Made by a program: the position numbers and the translations under genes. This document shows, in pieces, positions 29,039-38,040 of a stretch of DNA of 64,000 bases (its first letter is position 1; the number at the start of each line of letters is the position of its first letter). Source of the stretch: Pseudomonas syringae KCTC 12500. GTDB lineage: Bacteria > Pseudomonadota > Gammaproteobacteria > Pseudomonadales > Pseudomonadaceae. The notes under the pieces are model-generated. The model made no database searches. It was not told where the DNA came from and saw only the letters and a program-made list of their open reading frames with translations. The DNA lies in the NCBI RefSeq assembly GCF_000507185.2, contig NZ_AYTM02000002.1:2712001-2776000 (forward strand), given 5' to 3'.

Positions 29039-30313
29039 ATGCTTAACACACGTATGGGCATGCTCGCTTTGGGCATCATCAGCGCCGGTCAGGCCGTGGC
29101 TCAGGGCCAAGCCGATTCGAAGGGCTTCGTTGAAGACAGCAGCCTGAACGTCAACCTGCGTAACGCCTACATCAATCGCGACTATAAAAACGACCGTGAA
29201 GACAAATCCGAATGGGGCCAGGCCTTCATGGGCACCTTCGCGTCCGGTTTCACTCAAGGCACGGTTGGCGTGGGCGTCGACGCCTTTGCGCTGTACGGCA
29301 TTCGCCTCGATGGCGGAAAGGGCCGCAGTGGCAACGGCGGCATTGACTTCTTCAAGCAGGGCGACAGCGGCGCGGCTGCCGATGACCTGTCTCGTGCCGG
29401 CGCTGCGGTAAAAGCACGCTTCTCGAATACCGTCATCAAGTACGGCGATCAGATGCCGCAATTGCCGGTGCTGAACTACGACAACTCCCGTCTGTTGCCG
29501 GAAAGCTACACCGGCACCCTGATCACCTCCAAAGAGATCGATGGGCTGGAAGTGGTCGCCGGGCGTTTCACTCAGGAAGCGCGCAAGAGCGCCGAAGGTC
29601 GCGACAGTGGTGACCTGAAGAGCATCAACGTCTACGGCGCCAGCTACAAATTCACCGATGAGTTCAGCGCCGCTTTCTACGCCTCCGACAACGAAGACGT
29701 GTTCAAGAAGCAGTACCTGAACCTGAACTACGTCTTCGCCCTGCCGCAAGACCAGTCGCTGACCTTCGACTTCAACGGCTACAAGACCCGACTGGATAAA
29801 GACTTCACTGCCAGCGATGCGCGTGACAACAAGATCTGGAGCCTGGCCGCAACCTGGGCCGTGGGCATCCACTCCTTCACCCTGGCGCATCAGCGCAGCA
29901 CCGGTGACATGGGTTACGCCTACGGAGGCTATCGCAACGATGGCGGTTTTGGTGATGGCGGTAACACCATCTACCTCGCCAACTCCTACTGGTCCGACTT
30001 CAACGGCAAGGACGAACGCTCGTGGCAGGCGGCTTATGGCGTGGACCTGTCCGGGCTGGTCCTGCCTGGCCTGAGCTACAAGGCTGCCTACGTACGCGGC
30101 GACAACATCGACGATGGCACCGCAGGCAGTGGCGACGGTACTGAGCGCGAGATATTCAGCCAGCTGACCTACGTGGTCCAGAGCGGGCCGGCCAAAGACC
30201 TCTCGATCCGCCTGCGCAACTCGTTCCTGCGGGTCTCAGACGACGCACAGGCCTACAACAGCGAAGGCAACGAGACACGCATCTTCGTGGACTACCCGAT
30301 CAACGTTTTCTGA
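29039..30313 (+). CDS. oprD: OprD-family outer-membrane porin
   Basis: A 424-residue porin. The signal peptide (MLNTRMGMLALGIISAGQAV-AQ) is followed by an OprD opening (GFVEDSSLNVNLRNAYINRD, WGQAFMGTFASGFTQGTVGV). Signature pieces include RAGAAVKARFSNTVIKYGDQ, PQLPVLNYDNSRLLPESYTG, GLEVVAGRF and the final strand NETRIFVDYPINVF. OprD porins are 18-stranded channels for basic amino acids, peptides or organic acids. AAGGAAG lies before the ATG at 29039. The specificity is not readable from the sequence. Confidence 0.9.
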   Translation: MLNTRMGMLALGIISAGQAVAQGQADSKGFVEDSSLNVNLRNAYINRDYKNDREDKSEWGQAFMGTFASGFTQGTVGVGVDAFALYGIRLDGGKGRSGNGGIDFFKQGDSGAAADDLSRAGAAVKARFSNTVIKYGDQMPQLPVLNYDNSRLLPESYTGTLITSKEIDGLEVVAGRFTQEARKSAEGRDSGDLKSINVYGASYKFTDEFSAAFYASDNEDVFKKQYLNLNYVFALPQDQSLTFDFNGYKTRLDKDFTASDARDNKIWSLAATWAVGIHSFTLAHQRSTGDMGYAYGGYRNDGGFGDGGNTIYLANSYWSDFNGKDERSWQAAYGVDLSGLVLPGLSYKAAYVRGDNIDDGTAGSGDGTEREIFSQLTYVVQSGPAKDLSIRLRNSFLRVSDDAQAYNSEGNETRIFVDYPINVF

Positions 30314-30350
30314 TCTGAGTGCGGCGGCCTGGCAAAGGCCGTCGCCCGAC

Positions 30351-30920
30351 TCAGTCCGCGACCAACTGAACAAACACTGCGAACCCGCCGAGGAATACCC
30401 AGAAAAAGCTGAACAGCCAAGGACTGCGCTTGGAGAACAGCAAGGACTTTTTCGGCCCGGTTTCGCTGGATTCCCAATCGCTGAACAATGGTGAATCGTC
30501 ATAGGTCAGCCCGATGACCGGCTCGCTGAGCAGCAGTTGCGCCTGTTTGTGATGCCAGTGCTGGATGATGTCGCACGCCGCCCGAATACCCGGCCAGGCG
30601 AACAGCGTACTGAGCAGCCCCAGCAAAGCCAGCATCGGCGGCACCACCAGCGTGAACATCGCGCCCCAGGCCGTGTTCATGTTGGCCATCGACGACGCGT
30701 AAGCAATCACCAGAAATGACTGCGCAGACAAATAGGCGTTGGTGCGGTTGGAAAGGTTGGTGGTTTCGTAATGAATTTCGCGTCGATAAAAGTCCAGCCG
30801 TTCCTTGGGCGAGCCAAACAATTTGACCTGCTGCTCATCCACCACTTTCGCGGGTGTTTCATCCGTTATGATTCTGGGCACTGGTGTTACCGATGTATAA
30901 AAGGTGCTGGATAGACCCAC
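30351..30920 (-). CDS. Small multi-helix membrane protein, SLATT/PycTM-like layout
   Basis: A 189-residue protein. A cytoplasmic N-terminus ends in a helix (RLDFYRREIHYETTNLSNRT) that leads into two adjoining membrane segments at about residues 62-82 (YLSAQSFLVIAYASSM) and 88-110, a loop, and a last segment at about 168-186. This layout resembles the SLATT and PycTM effector groups, but no family was verified. The start codon is GTG at 30920, with a second possible GTG at residue 14; neither has a strong ribosome site. It converges on the porin gene. Confidence 0.7.
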   Translation of the reverse strand: MGLSSTFYTSVTPVPRIITDETPAKVVDEQQVKLFGSPKERLDFYRREIHYETTNLSNRTNAYLSAQSFLVIAYASSMANMNTAWGAMFTLVVPPMLALLGLLSTLFAWPGIRAACDIIQHWHHKQAQLLLSEPVIGLTYDDSPLFSDWESSETGPKKSLLFSKRSPWLFSFFWVFLGGFAVFVQLVAD

Positions 30921-31005
30921 GCCTGCCGCCGGCAGTTCGACTTAAATCCCCGGCATACGGGACCGTTCATCCAGTGAGCACGTTTCGACGAACCGAGAAA
31001 TCGTC

Positions 31006-31575
31006 ATGACCATCACCCCCACGCTGCACACCGACCGTCTGCTGCTGACGCCACTGCAGCTCGAGGATGCGCCTGCGGTTCAGCACCGCTTTCCGCTCTG
31101 GGACATCGTGCGCTACCTGAACAACCGCGTTCCGTGGCCTTATCCACAGGACGGTGCGCTGCGCTACATTCAGGACGTCGCACTGCCCGCCATAGCAAAC
31201 GGCGCCGAATGGCACTGGATGATCCGCCTGCAGATCGCGCCCAACGACATCATCGGCAGCATCACCCTGATGACCCATCCCGGCAACAACCGCGGCTTCT
31301 GGCTGCACCCGGACTGGCAAGGCCACGGTTACATGAAAGAGGCCTGCCGTGTGATCAATCGACAGTGGTTCGACGTGATGGGCATGCCCCTGATGCAAGT
31401 GCCCAAAGCCGCCCCCAATGAAGCCTCGCGGCGCATCTCGATCAGCGAAGGCATGCGCAAGGTAAGCACGCAGGACGGAGAGTTTGTTGGCGGACGGTTC
31501 GAGGTGGAAATTTGGGAGATGACGCGGGAGGAGTGGTTGGCGCGAGCGCTGCAAGCAGGCACTTCGAACGTCTGA
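31006..31575 (+). CDS. GNAT-family N-acetyltransferase, RimJ-like
   Basis: A 189-residue acetyltransferase. It begins with the RimJ-type strand LHTDRLLLTPLQLEDAPAVQ, and the acetyl-CoA region is GFWLHPDWQGHGYMKEACRV (Q-x-x-G-x-G/Y). The C-terminus holds NEASRRISISEGMRKV in place of the usual N-x-x-S-x-x-v-x-x-k motif. The substrate is unknown. It stands divergent from the small membrane protein. Confidence 0.88.
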   Translation: MTITPTLHTDRLLLTPLQLEDAPAVQHRFPLWDIVRYLNNRVPWPYPQDGALRYIQDVALPAIANGAEWHWMIRLQIAPNDIIGSITLMTHPGNNRGFWLHPDWQGHGYMKEACRVINRQWFDVMGMPLMQVPKAAPNEASRRISISEGMRKVSTQDGEFVGGRFEVEIWEMTREEWLARALQAGTSNV

Positions 31576-31657
31576 CGTAGAGGCCGACCTGGCATTAACC
31601 TGTTGCCCATCACCACCAGCCCAAGTGATATTGCTCAATAAACAGGGAGCGACCCGA

Positions 31658-32131
31658 ATGCCGTTGACCCGCAACACCGAGCCCGACATCACCCTGGTAA
31701 CGGTCCGGCCCGAAGACTTCGAAACCTTGGTGGCCATACGTATCGAAGCCATGCGCGAAAGCCTCAAGCGCGTTGGCCGGTTCGATCCGGTGCGCGCCCG
31801 AGAGCGTTTTCGTGAAGGGTTTTCTGCATCATGCACACACTACATTCAGGTTGCCGGCAGCAAGGTCGGCTTCGTGGTCGTTAAACCAACCAGCGACGGC
31901 CTGTTGCTGGATCACCTGTACATCAAGCCGGCTGTTCAAGGGCAGGGCATTGGTGCTGCCGTGCTTCGGCAAGTGCTCGCACACGCGGACGCAACCGCAT
32001 CCACAGTACGAGTGGGCGCCCTGAAAGAAAGCGACTCCAACCGGTTCTACGTCCGCCACGGGTTTCAGCTCGTTGAGAGCGGCGAGTTCGACAACTACTA
32101 CCTCCGCTCGCAACGTCTGCCGATGTGCTGA
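31658..32131 (+). CDS. GNAT-family N-acetyltransferase
   Basis: A 157-residue acetyltransferase. The core reads LLLDHLYIKPAVQGQGIGAA (Q-x-x-G-x-G/A), followed by VRVGALKESDSNRFYVRHGF, the typical last strand and helix. GGGAG precedes the ATG at 31658, which is therefore preferred over the in-frame codon at 31625. The substrate is unknown. Confidence 0.88.
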   Translation: MPLTRNTEPDITLVTVRPEDFETLVAIRIEAMRESLKRVGRFDPVRARERFREGFSASCTHYIQVAGSKVGFVVVKPTSDGLLLDHLYIKPAVQGQGIGAAVLRQVLAHADATASTVRVGALKESDSNRFYVRHGFQLVESGEFDNYYLRSQRLPMC

Positions 32132-32142
32132 CGGGTTTGGGA

Positions 32143-32880
32143 TCAACCCGCCGAGGCAGCTTTCTCCGCCGCACGTGCAGCGAGCATGGCCGCCTCCGAT
32201 TCCTGGGTGTGCAGCTCACCTTTGTACGCCAACTGATTGAAGAACATGCCGTCGATCTGATCTTTCGATGGCGTCGACGTCTTGGGAATAAACAGCGCGC
32301 CCAAGTCCAGAGAATTGGCGAAGTTCTCCTTGTTCAGGTTGTAGCGACCCAGATAACTGCCGCTCCAGGGCGAATCGGCGTCGACCAGATCAATGGCCGT
32401 CTCCCGATAGGTAGCCGCAGCGGCTTTCAGCCCGCTGGACGCATTCAACAATGTATTGAGTTGCTTGGTATCCGCCTCGCTCAACTCACCGGAACTGTTG
32501 ATCGCCTTCAGATTACCGTCCGCCTCGATCGTGAAGCCGAACTTCTTGCTGGCCAGATCCGGATACACCGACGCCAGCGTCGACGTGAACGCTTCATACG
32601 ACGTCTTCAGCGCCTCCGTCGAGTTACTGTGCTGCGCCGCCATCTTCGGGAAATCAGGCGACTGCGAGCGACCTATCCAGGTATCAACCGCTTCCATCGG
32701 CTCAGTGGTCGCAGGTACTTCGGTACTCGGGTGATAGACGACAGCGGGTGTACTGGCAGCAGCGTTCTTAAACGCTTCTTTCTGCGCATCGGTGAGCGGC
32801 TTTGGGGTGAGCGTGATGCCGGAATTGGGCAGGGTGATGGTGGGAGACGTGTTGCCGCCGGGGGTGAGTGAGATAACCAT
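32143..32880 (-). CDS. Protein of unknown function with Ser/Thr/Pro-rich N-terminus
   Basis: A 245-residue protein without membrane segment or classical signal peptide. The first 30 residues (MVISLTPGGNTSPTITLPNS) lack acidic residues and are rich in T, S, P and G; the rest is soluble and helical with an Ala-rich end (AAMLAARAAEKAASAG). This N-terminus recalls type III secreted proteins of P. syringae in having an aliphatic residue at position 3 and no early acidic residues, but serine is not high and I found no hrp box upstream. The family is not recognised. Confidence 0.65.
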   Translation of the reverse strand: MVISLTPGGNTSPTITLPNSGITLTPKPLTDAQKEAFKNAAASTPAVVYHPSTEVPATTEPMEAVDTWIGRSQSPDFPKMAAQHSNSTEALKTSYEAFTSTLASVYPDLASKKFGFTIEADGNLKAINSSGELSEADTKQLNTLLNASSGLKAAAATYRETAIDLVDADSPWSGSYLGRYNLNKENFANSLDLGALFIPKTSTPSKDQIDGMFFNQLAYKGELHTQESEAAMLAARAAEKAASAG

Positions 32881-33197
32881 TTCATCGATCCATGATTGCG
32901 GGGTTGTATGGAGGGTATCGACGGGGTGGGTGGGAAGCTTGAGGAGTTTGGGGAGGACGAAGGTTTTCAGGTTGTGTCGGTGCCTAGGTGTTCGTGAGTA
33001 TTTTCCATGTGAGAAGCAGCAGCTATCCTAAGCACTCTGCTGTGCTTAACGATTTTGTACGATATACCTGAGCTCGACACATAGATTGATATGGGGTCTG
33101 TGGAGCAATCTTGACGGCGGGAATCATTGGTCTCACTCACTTCGGGGCGAGTGGAAATACCATGGAAGTCTTTATACGATGGATTTGAGGAAGTGAG

Positions 33198-33296
33198 ATG
33201 CGGGTGATTAGAAGTATTTTGAAAGCGCTTGCTGTATTAGCGGTCGCTTGCTTTCTGGCACGAGTTGCGATTGTCAGCGGCCAGCGGACTGGTTAA
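33198..33296 (+). CDS. Possible 32-residue hydrophobic peptide
   Basis: ATG at 33198 with GGAAG six bases upstream, encoding MRVIRSILKALAVLAVACFL and ending at TAA 33294-33296. The peptide is a basic start plus one hydrophobic helix. It could be a small membrane protein or the surviving signal sequence of a decayed gene. Confidence 0.35.
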   Translation: MRVIRSILKALAVLAVACFLARVAIVSGQRTG

Positions 33297-33755
33297 AGCC
33301 GTATTGGATATATCATTGGGTAATGCTGTTTATATAAAGCTGCATCATATTTTGATGTTAGTGGTATCGAAGAGGCTGAGGATTTGATAGTTGGTGTGGT
33401 GCTCATTGTTTCTTTGACTTTTTGGTAGTCTTGGCGTTGCTGTCATGAAAAATTATGCTGAAGAGGTCCCGGTCTGAGATATAGCTAAAATTAGAAAGGG
33501 ATTTTAAAAGAACATCACGCCTTTGAAGTTGCTGTCTCTATGCTATGTTCGAACGTTGGTTACGAACGGTAATGCTGCGTTATGCAGCATATAAAGTTTT
33601 AACACTCAAAGAGCCCCGCTTCCTCGCCTGATTTTTCGTTAATTAACTACCGCGAGTTAACTTCCCTTACAGAGACGGGGGTTTAGTAAAGTAATTTTTT
33701 ATCATGATAAGGCTTTGGTCTATTTAATAATGTTGTAAGTTATCTTAAATAGAAA

Positions 33756-33773
33756 CTCTTTTTACAAAAAGAG
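33756..33773 (-). terminator. Hairpin downstream of the TIGR04141-type gene
   Basis: CTCTTTTT-AC-AAAAAGAG lies about 20 bp past the stop of the minus-strand gene and is followed by a broken T-run. It is a weak terminator candidate. Confidence 0.4.
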
Positions 33774-33792
33774 ATCTAGGGGAATTGGCTAG

Positions 33793-35403
33793 TCATTTAG
33801 GTCTGTATTTCTTTCTTAATAATAGGTTGGGGTCAACATCTATTGTGGCTATCTCGACCTGGTAGTTGAGACCGCGCAAAACTTTCAAGGCGTTTTTTAA
33901 AGTCACCTTAGAAAAAAAAGGAAGCTCGGAAGGTAATTTTTTTTTCGTAGCGATGGCGTAAACTATTTTGTAGTTGCTCGGATCAGGCCTAGCTGTAGGA
34001 TCAGATAGTTTTATAGAGGCTGGAAGCTTCGAATTGAGTTTCTCTCTAAAAATAGTGTCTCGTATAAACGCTTCCGCTGCGACACATCCTTGCGAAAAAA
34101 GATGGCTAAGTGTGCTAGAGCTGCGGTAGTACTTAACATGAATTAATTCAGTTCCGTTTCTTATTATATCGCAAAACTCTAATTTGTCATAAGCGGCCCC
34201 AATCTTTATGTTTTTCTTGTCGAGTAATTCAAAGCTGGGGTCGATGGTTAACTTCATGTTGTAATCATCTTCCCTATCTTCCTCATAGCGGGGCAGAGGT
34301 GTTTTATAGGTCGGTATAGAAGAAAGTTGCTCGTCGATAATTAATAGGAAGTCTGAGTTGATTTTGTACCATAGAGCATTTCTTAAGATATAAGTTTCTC
34401 CGCCGTATTTGATCTCTGCGTAAAGACATTTATAAGCTGACCAGCTTTTTATAGAATTGTACTGATAGTCATTAATATGAACCTGTGTTTGCTTCAGTGC
34501 TTCAACTGAGAGTTTAATTGACTTGGATTTAAGATGTGCAAGTAAGCTATTTACGTCTAAGACGACATATCGCTCTGTTCTGCCGTATAAATCAAATGAG
34601 TATCCTAGTTGGCTTTCCCAGTCGACAATTTCCGGTTCTCCGAGCCAGAGGTTATCTAGTGTAGGGCTTTTGATAGCACTTTCCAATTCTAGGTCAAGGA
34701 TTTGGATATCGTCTGCGTCTCTTACCCTATTTATGTTTTCGACCCACTCAAATACTTCGGGTAGTTTTTGGTTGTATCTGGTTAATGCTTCTTTTAGTAA
34801 AAGACTTATTTGGTTCAGATCTATGCTTGAAATTACTGTAAAAGCATCTCTACCAGTAATATGCGAGCCGAAAATCTCTACAGCGGAGCTTCCTGTAACT
34901 GCATATAACATTTCTATGTCTGAGTCTATATGAAGATCAAATATGTCAACCTCTCTTGTGCTTTGCGTTCTTGAGTTTAATGGATTGTGATCGTAACTAG
35001 ACTTGTCTAGGCTTCTTAGTTTTTCTGGGTCTACAGAGTTTAGAGTAACTCTCAAACCAAAATCACGCTCTATAGCTTCGTCCTTTAAAAGGTGGAAGCC
35101 TGTGCCGAAAGTCAATATAAATTTATTCTGAAAAGCAATTACAACTAAAGCTGCACCTACACTACTGCTGTTTCCAAAATCTTCAACTGAAACTTCTGGT
35201 CTAGAAGTGAATAGCTCAGTCCACGGTGGGGTATGTCGCGGTGGCTCTTTTTTGATGTAAAGCGTAGCTATTTCCGTATCAGGAATTTCAATAGTTATAG
35301 GAGTCTTTGCATTTTCAAGTTTGAGTGTTTCCAAATCAATACTATTGGGATTTTTCGCCAAATATATTGAAAGCTTCTCTTTTCTATCTTTTGTTTTAAC
35401 CAT
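33793..35403 (-). CDS. TIGR04141/DUF6119-type sporadically distributed protein
   Basis: A 536-residue soluble protein. The most telling segment is FGTGFHLLKDEAIERDFGLR followed by VTLNSVDPEKLRSLD, which matches my memory of the TIGR04141/DUF6119 family; GSSAVEIFGSHITGRDAF and HVKYYRSSSTLSHLFSQGCV also fit. The family is patchily distributed and often found in mobile or defence regions; its biochemical role is unknown. Codon use is AT-rich, unlike flanking core genes. An AGGA lies ten bases before the ATG. It lies downstream of, and parallel to, an AvcD-type deaminase gene, separated by about 600 bp. Family assignment is by pattern memory and not searched. Confidence 0.75.
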   Translation of the reverse strand: MVKTKDRKEKLSIYLAKNPNSIDLETLKLENAKTPITIEIPDTEIATLYIKKEPPRHTPPWTELFTSRPEVSVEDFGNSSSVGAALVVIAFQNKFILTFGTGFHLLKDEAIERDFGLRVTLNSVDPEKLRSLDKSSYDHNPLNSRTQSTREVDIFDLHIDSDIEMLYAVTGSSAVEIFGSHITGRDAFTVISSIDLNQISLLLKEALTRYNQKLPEVFEWVENINRVRDADDIQILDLELESAIKSPTLDNLWLGEPEIVDWESQLGYSFDLYGRTERYVVLDVNSLLAHLKSKSIKLSVEALKQTQVHINDYQYNSIKSWSAYKCLYAEIKYGGETYILRNALWYKINSDFLLIIDEQLSSIPTYKTPLPRYEEDREDDYNMKLTIDPSFELLDKKNIKIGAAYDKLEFCDIIRNGTELIHVKYYRSSSTLSHLFSQGCVAAEAFIRDTIFREKLNSKLPASIKLSDPTARPDPSNYKIVYAIATKKKLPSELPFFSKVTLKNALKVLRGLNYQVEIATIDVDPNLLLRKKYRPK

Positions 35404-35580
35404 CGCTCATCAGTCCTTGAGGCATTTTTTCTAGTATGACAATACAACAAATCCGGCCAAATGCCATCATGTTTTTTTGAGGATAGCTTTGGTAATGATG
35501 CATTCCATGAATCTTTCAGTTGTCGAACGTAAGGTATGGTTATTCAGTGAAATACGCAGAGACAATTTTAGCTGCTTAAC

Positions 35581-35787
35581 CTATGTCTGTTCGAGATTAC
35601 CAAACTCAACAAGCCGGGTTCCGTATTTGACTTCATAGCGCGCTTGACGGTTTGTGCCATTCATTATTAGTCGGCAATCATAAAGCCTGTTTGCATTGGA
35701 GCTACTCGTCAGAGAAGGACTTGGTAAATTAATTGCTCATTCACCAGCAACCGAAGATTTGGGTGGGATGCAATCCTGTGCGCTCAT
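35581..35787 (-). pseudogene. Possible small ORF broken by an in-frame TGA
   Basis: From ATG 35787 the frame reads MSAQDCIPPKSSVAGE, meets TGA at 35737-35739, and continues in the same frame for 51 codons to TAG at 35581-35583. The second part (NRLYDCRLIMNGTNRQARYE, then VKYGTRLVEFGNLEQT) looks like a real protein with charged and hydrophobic alternation. No family is recognised. It may be a decayed gene or the end of a lost larger one. Confidence 0.35.
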
Positions 35788-35885
35788 AAAACTGAGTGAG
35801 TCGGATAGCAGGTTTAGATCTGAATTATAGATAATAAGTTTGTTATTAGTTTTTGCGGTGTTTTTATAATGCCCCATATCCATTC

Positions 35886-35924
35886 AAAAAGAAGGATATG
35901 ACTTTTAGATAAGTCATGCCCTTC
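35886..35924 (-). terminator. Intrinsic terminator of the AvcD-type gene
   Basis: On the minus strand, GAAGG-GC-ATGACTT, a six-base loop, AAGTCAT-AT-CCTTC and then TTTTT. The stem is interrupted by one 2x2 internal loop. It lies about 85 bp past the deaminase stop. Confidence 0.75.
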
Positions 35925-36007
35925 CCGTTATACGTTTAAATCATGTATTAATTGACCCAGTGGTCATGTGGAATCCAGATTTAGTCTTGGAGCTGTTGAA
36001 TAATAGT

Positions 36008-37750
36008 CTATTCCATATATGCTAATTCGTCTTTGTAAGGTAGTACTGAATCATAAAGTTGATGGTAGCCTTTGCCCACAGCTCCGTAAAACTGTAAAAG
36101 TTCGGGAGGGTTTTCTCCAACTTCTAGTATGTGATCATTCGCGATCCCAGGATAAGGATCGATGAATACAATCTCTTTCAATCCTAGTTGGTAGGCTTTC
36201 TTGGCGCAAAGTTCACAGGGACTGGCGGTAGTGAATAGCTTTCCACCTTCAATCGCTCCTCCTCCATACTTAACTATTTGCAAAAAGGCATTTTCTTCTG
36301 CATGTAGTGATCGGGTATGAACTTGATTGCCACGTGTTCGTTCGCTGCTCTCTAGTCCGTTTCTAATATCCTTGAAGCAATAAGATAAATTTTGGCCGCT
36401 TGATTCTAGAACATCAGCTAGCTTGATAAGCTTTTTCCCAGCGCTTAGCCTGAATTCAGAGTTGGTTCGCTCGTATTTACTGTAAGCAGTAGCATCGAAA
36501 TCGTTCATCAACCCTTTTAATGATCTTAAAGAGCATGGAACTTGTCCCTTTGCTACGTCGTTCCATCCCACCGCTTTAACCGAAAAGTTTGCATCGGTGA
36601 CTACTGCGCCAACCTGTCGAGAAACGCATCCCGAATTGCTTTTTGCTGAGTAAGCAATTTGCATAACTCTCTCCATAGAGGTCGGAGATACGAGGCCAGG
36701 GTGGAGCATTAGTGCCACATACCAAGCTAACTGGGCCTTTAATACATTATTGTTGTCGAGTTCACCCCTGGGGTTAAATAAATGTATATCTGATATTTCT
36801 ATGCATTGCTTAACATTCTGACTAATAAAATCTGCGTGTGTTATTTTAGTTTTTCCTGACTCATGATCATCAATTTCACGAAGCTTGTCAGAGGAAAATT
36901 TATGAATACTATGGAGATAAGTTGCGCGATCCTAGTCAGGCGCATTGATAGATACTAGGTAAAATGCAGAATATCTATCTTTGAAGTACCTAGCTTCATA
37001 TGGGTTTCTGATGGCATCTATAACTATTAACGCTTTGTCTTTTATGCTTCTGATACCTTTGACTACACGGTTTATAGTTTCAGGAAGATGGAAAATGCTA
37101 GCGGGCATGAAATCGACAGATTTGTAATCTTTGTCAATGCATCCGATTTTTCTTATTGAATTTCCTGCTGATTGATATAATGATACATAAAGTGCGTTGT
37201 CAATTTTTCTCAGATCATTCTTAAAGTCGTTTGTAAATTTTCTCATGAGTTTCAAAAAGGAGATAAACTTTTCTTTTTCTTTATCCAAAAGTACAAATTT
37301 CTCTTCATGGTCTAATAGCTTGCTCATGATGGGTGCGAACTTTGCTGTTATTTTGTTTTTTCCATAAATGCCATTATTAAGGGTCTCGATAATTTTTGCA
37401 CTGTCAATAGGAGGCTTTAATGTATCCAATATAAAAAGAAAAAGCTCTTGAAACTCCATTGATAATAAATAGGCTGATATCAAATCGCTAACTTTTATTG
37501 AGTAGAATTGAACAATATTTCGTTCTGTATAGTTTTTGAGGATTTCGTAACGTTTTCCGTTAAGGCGCTCAAAAAAAGGCTTTCCTTTATATTGGACTGC
37601 ATTGGAGTCTGGAAAGTTTACGCTAGAGCTTTCTAAAATATTTGCTGCAGTAGTACAACCTGATCCAGTGCGACCTGTCAGGCCGATCACAACAAATTTG
37701 CTACGTTCTTTGAATAGTGAAGATACCACTTCCCGGTTGTGATTTACCAT
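36008..37750 (-). pseudogene. avcD: AvcD-type anti-phage deoxycytidylate deaminase, split by one in-frame amber codon
   Basis: The frame from ATG 37750 (GGAG five bases upstream) to the stop at 36008 is 580 codons with a single internal stop, TAG at 36932-36934 (codon 273). The N-terminal half is a P-loop kinase-like domain with Walker A GLTGRTGSGCTT (residues 23-34). After the amber codon the same frame continues as DRATYLHSIHKFSSDK, then FISQNVKQCIEISDIHLFNP and SNSGCVSRQVGAVV, into the deaminase domain: H483-A-E485 and C512-x-x-C515 (TASPCELC). This two-domain order is that of AvcD, which depletes dCTP/dCMP on phage infection. If TAG is a real stop, the product is a 272-residue kinase-like fragment; an internal ATG at 36718 could start a 236-residue deaminase piece. 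A point mutation, sequencing error or suppression are the options. Confidence 0.85.
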
Positions 37751-38040
37751 TATAGCTCCGTGTGCATCGATGTGAGTGTCATTAAGTTGCACTGCAAATT
37801 TTAAATTGATTTCAGTTTTTAGACTTTCTATTTACTTAAATAGCTATTCAGCCCATGGTCACATCGGACTAACTGCTGAAAATGGAAAATAATTGCGATG
37901 CTAAGCCGTATTTCATTATAGATATAATTTCGGCTATCTTTGAAGGCTGCGACGATTGATCCTAGCCTGATTTCGTATCCGACTACCTCAGAATCCTTAC
38001 CTTTGTTTCCGTAACCTTCCATGCATCCGACCCCTTTGTG
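37751..38040 (-). ncRNA. Candidate AvcI-type antitoxin RNA or leader upstream of avcD
   Basis: Known AvcD toxins are held inactive by AvcI, a small RNA encoded directly upstream on the same strand. Here the upstream 290 bp carry no ordinary gene but hold a short minus-strand ORF (38022-37828, 64 codons, starting MEGYGNKGKDSEVVGYEIRL) with GGGG before its ATG. Either an RNA or this small protein could be the antitoxin. The assignment is from position alone; extent is approximate. Confidence 0.35.

Larger units (their letters stand above)
32881..33792. other. AT-rich accessory DNA at the left edge of the tRNA-Thr island region
   Basis: About 900 bp in which base composition drops sharply and no normal gene is found. 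It contains one short ORF (33198-33296), a perfect 7-bp dyad ATGCTGC-N5-GCAGCAT at 33572-33590, and a hairpin downstream of the TIGR04141-type gene at 33756-33773. It looks like decayed or regulatory sequence of acquired DNA. Confidence 0.5.
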
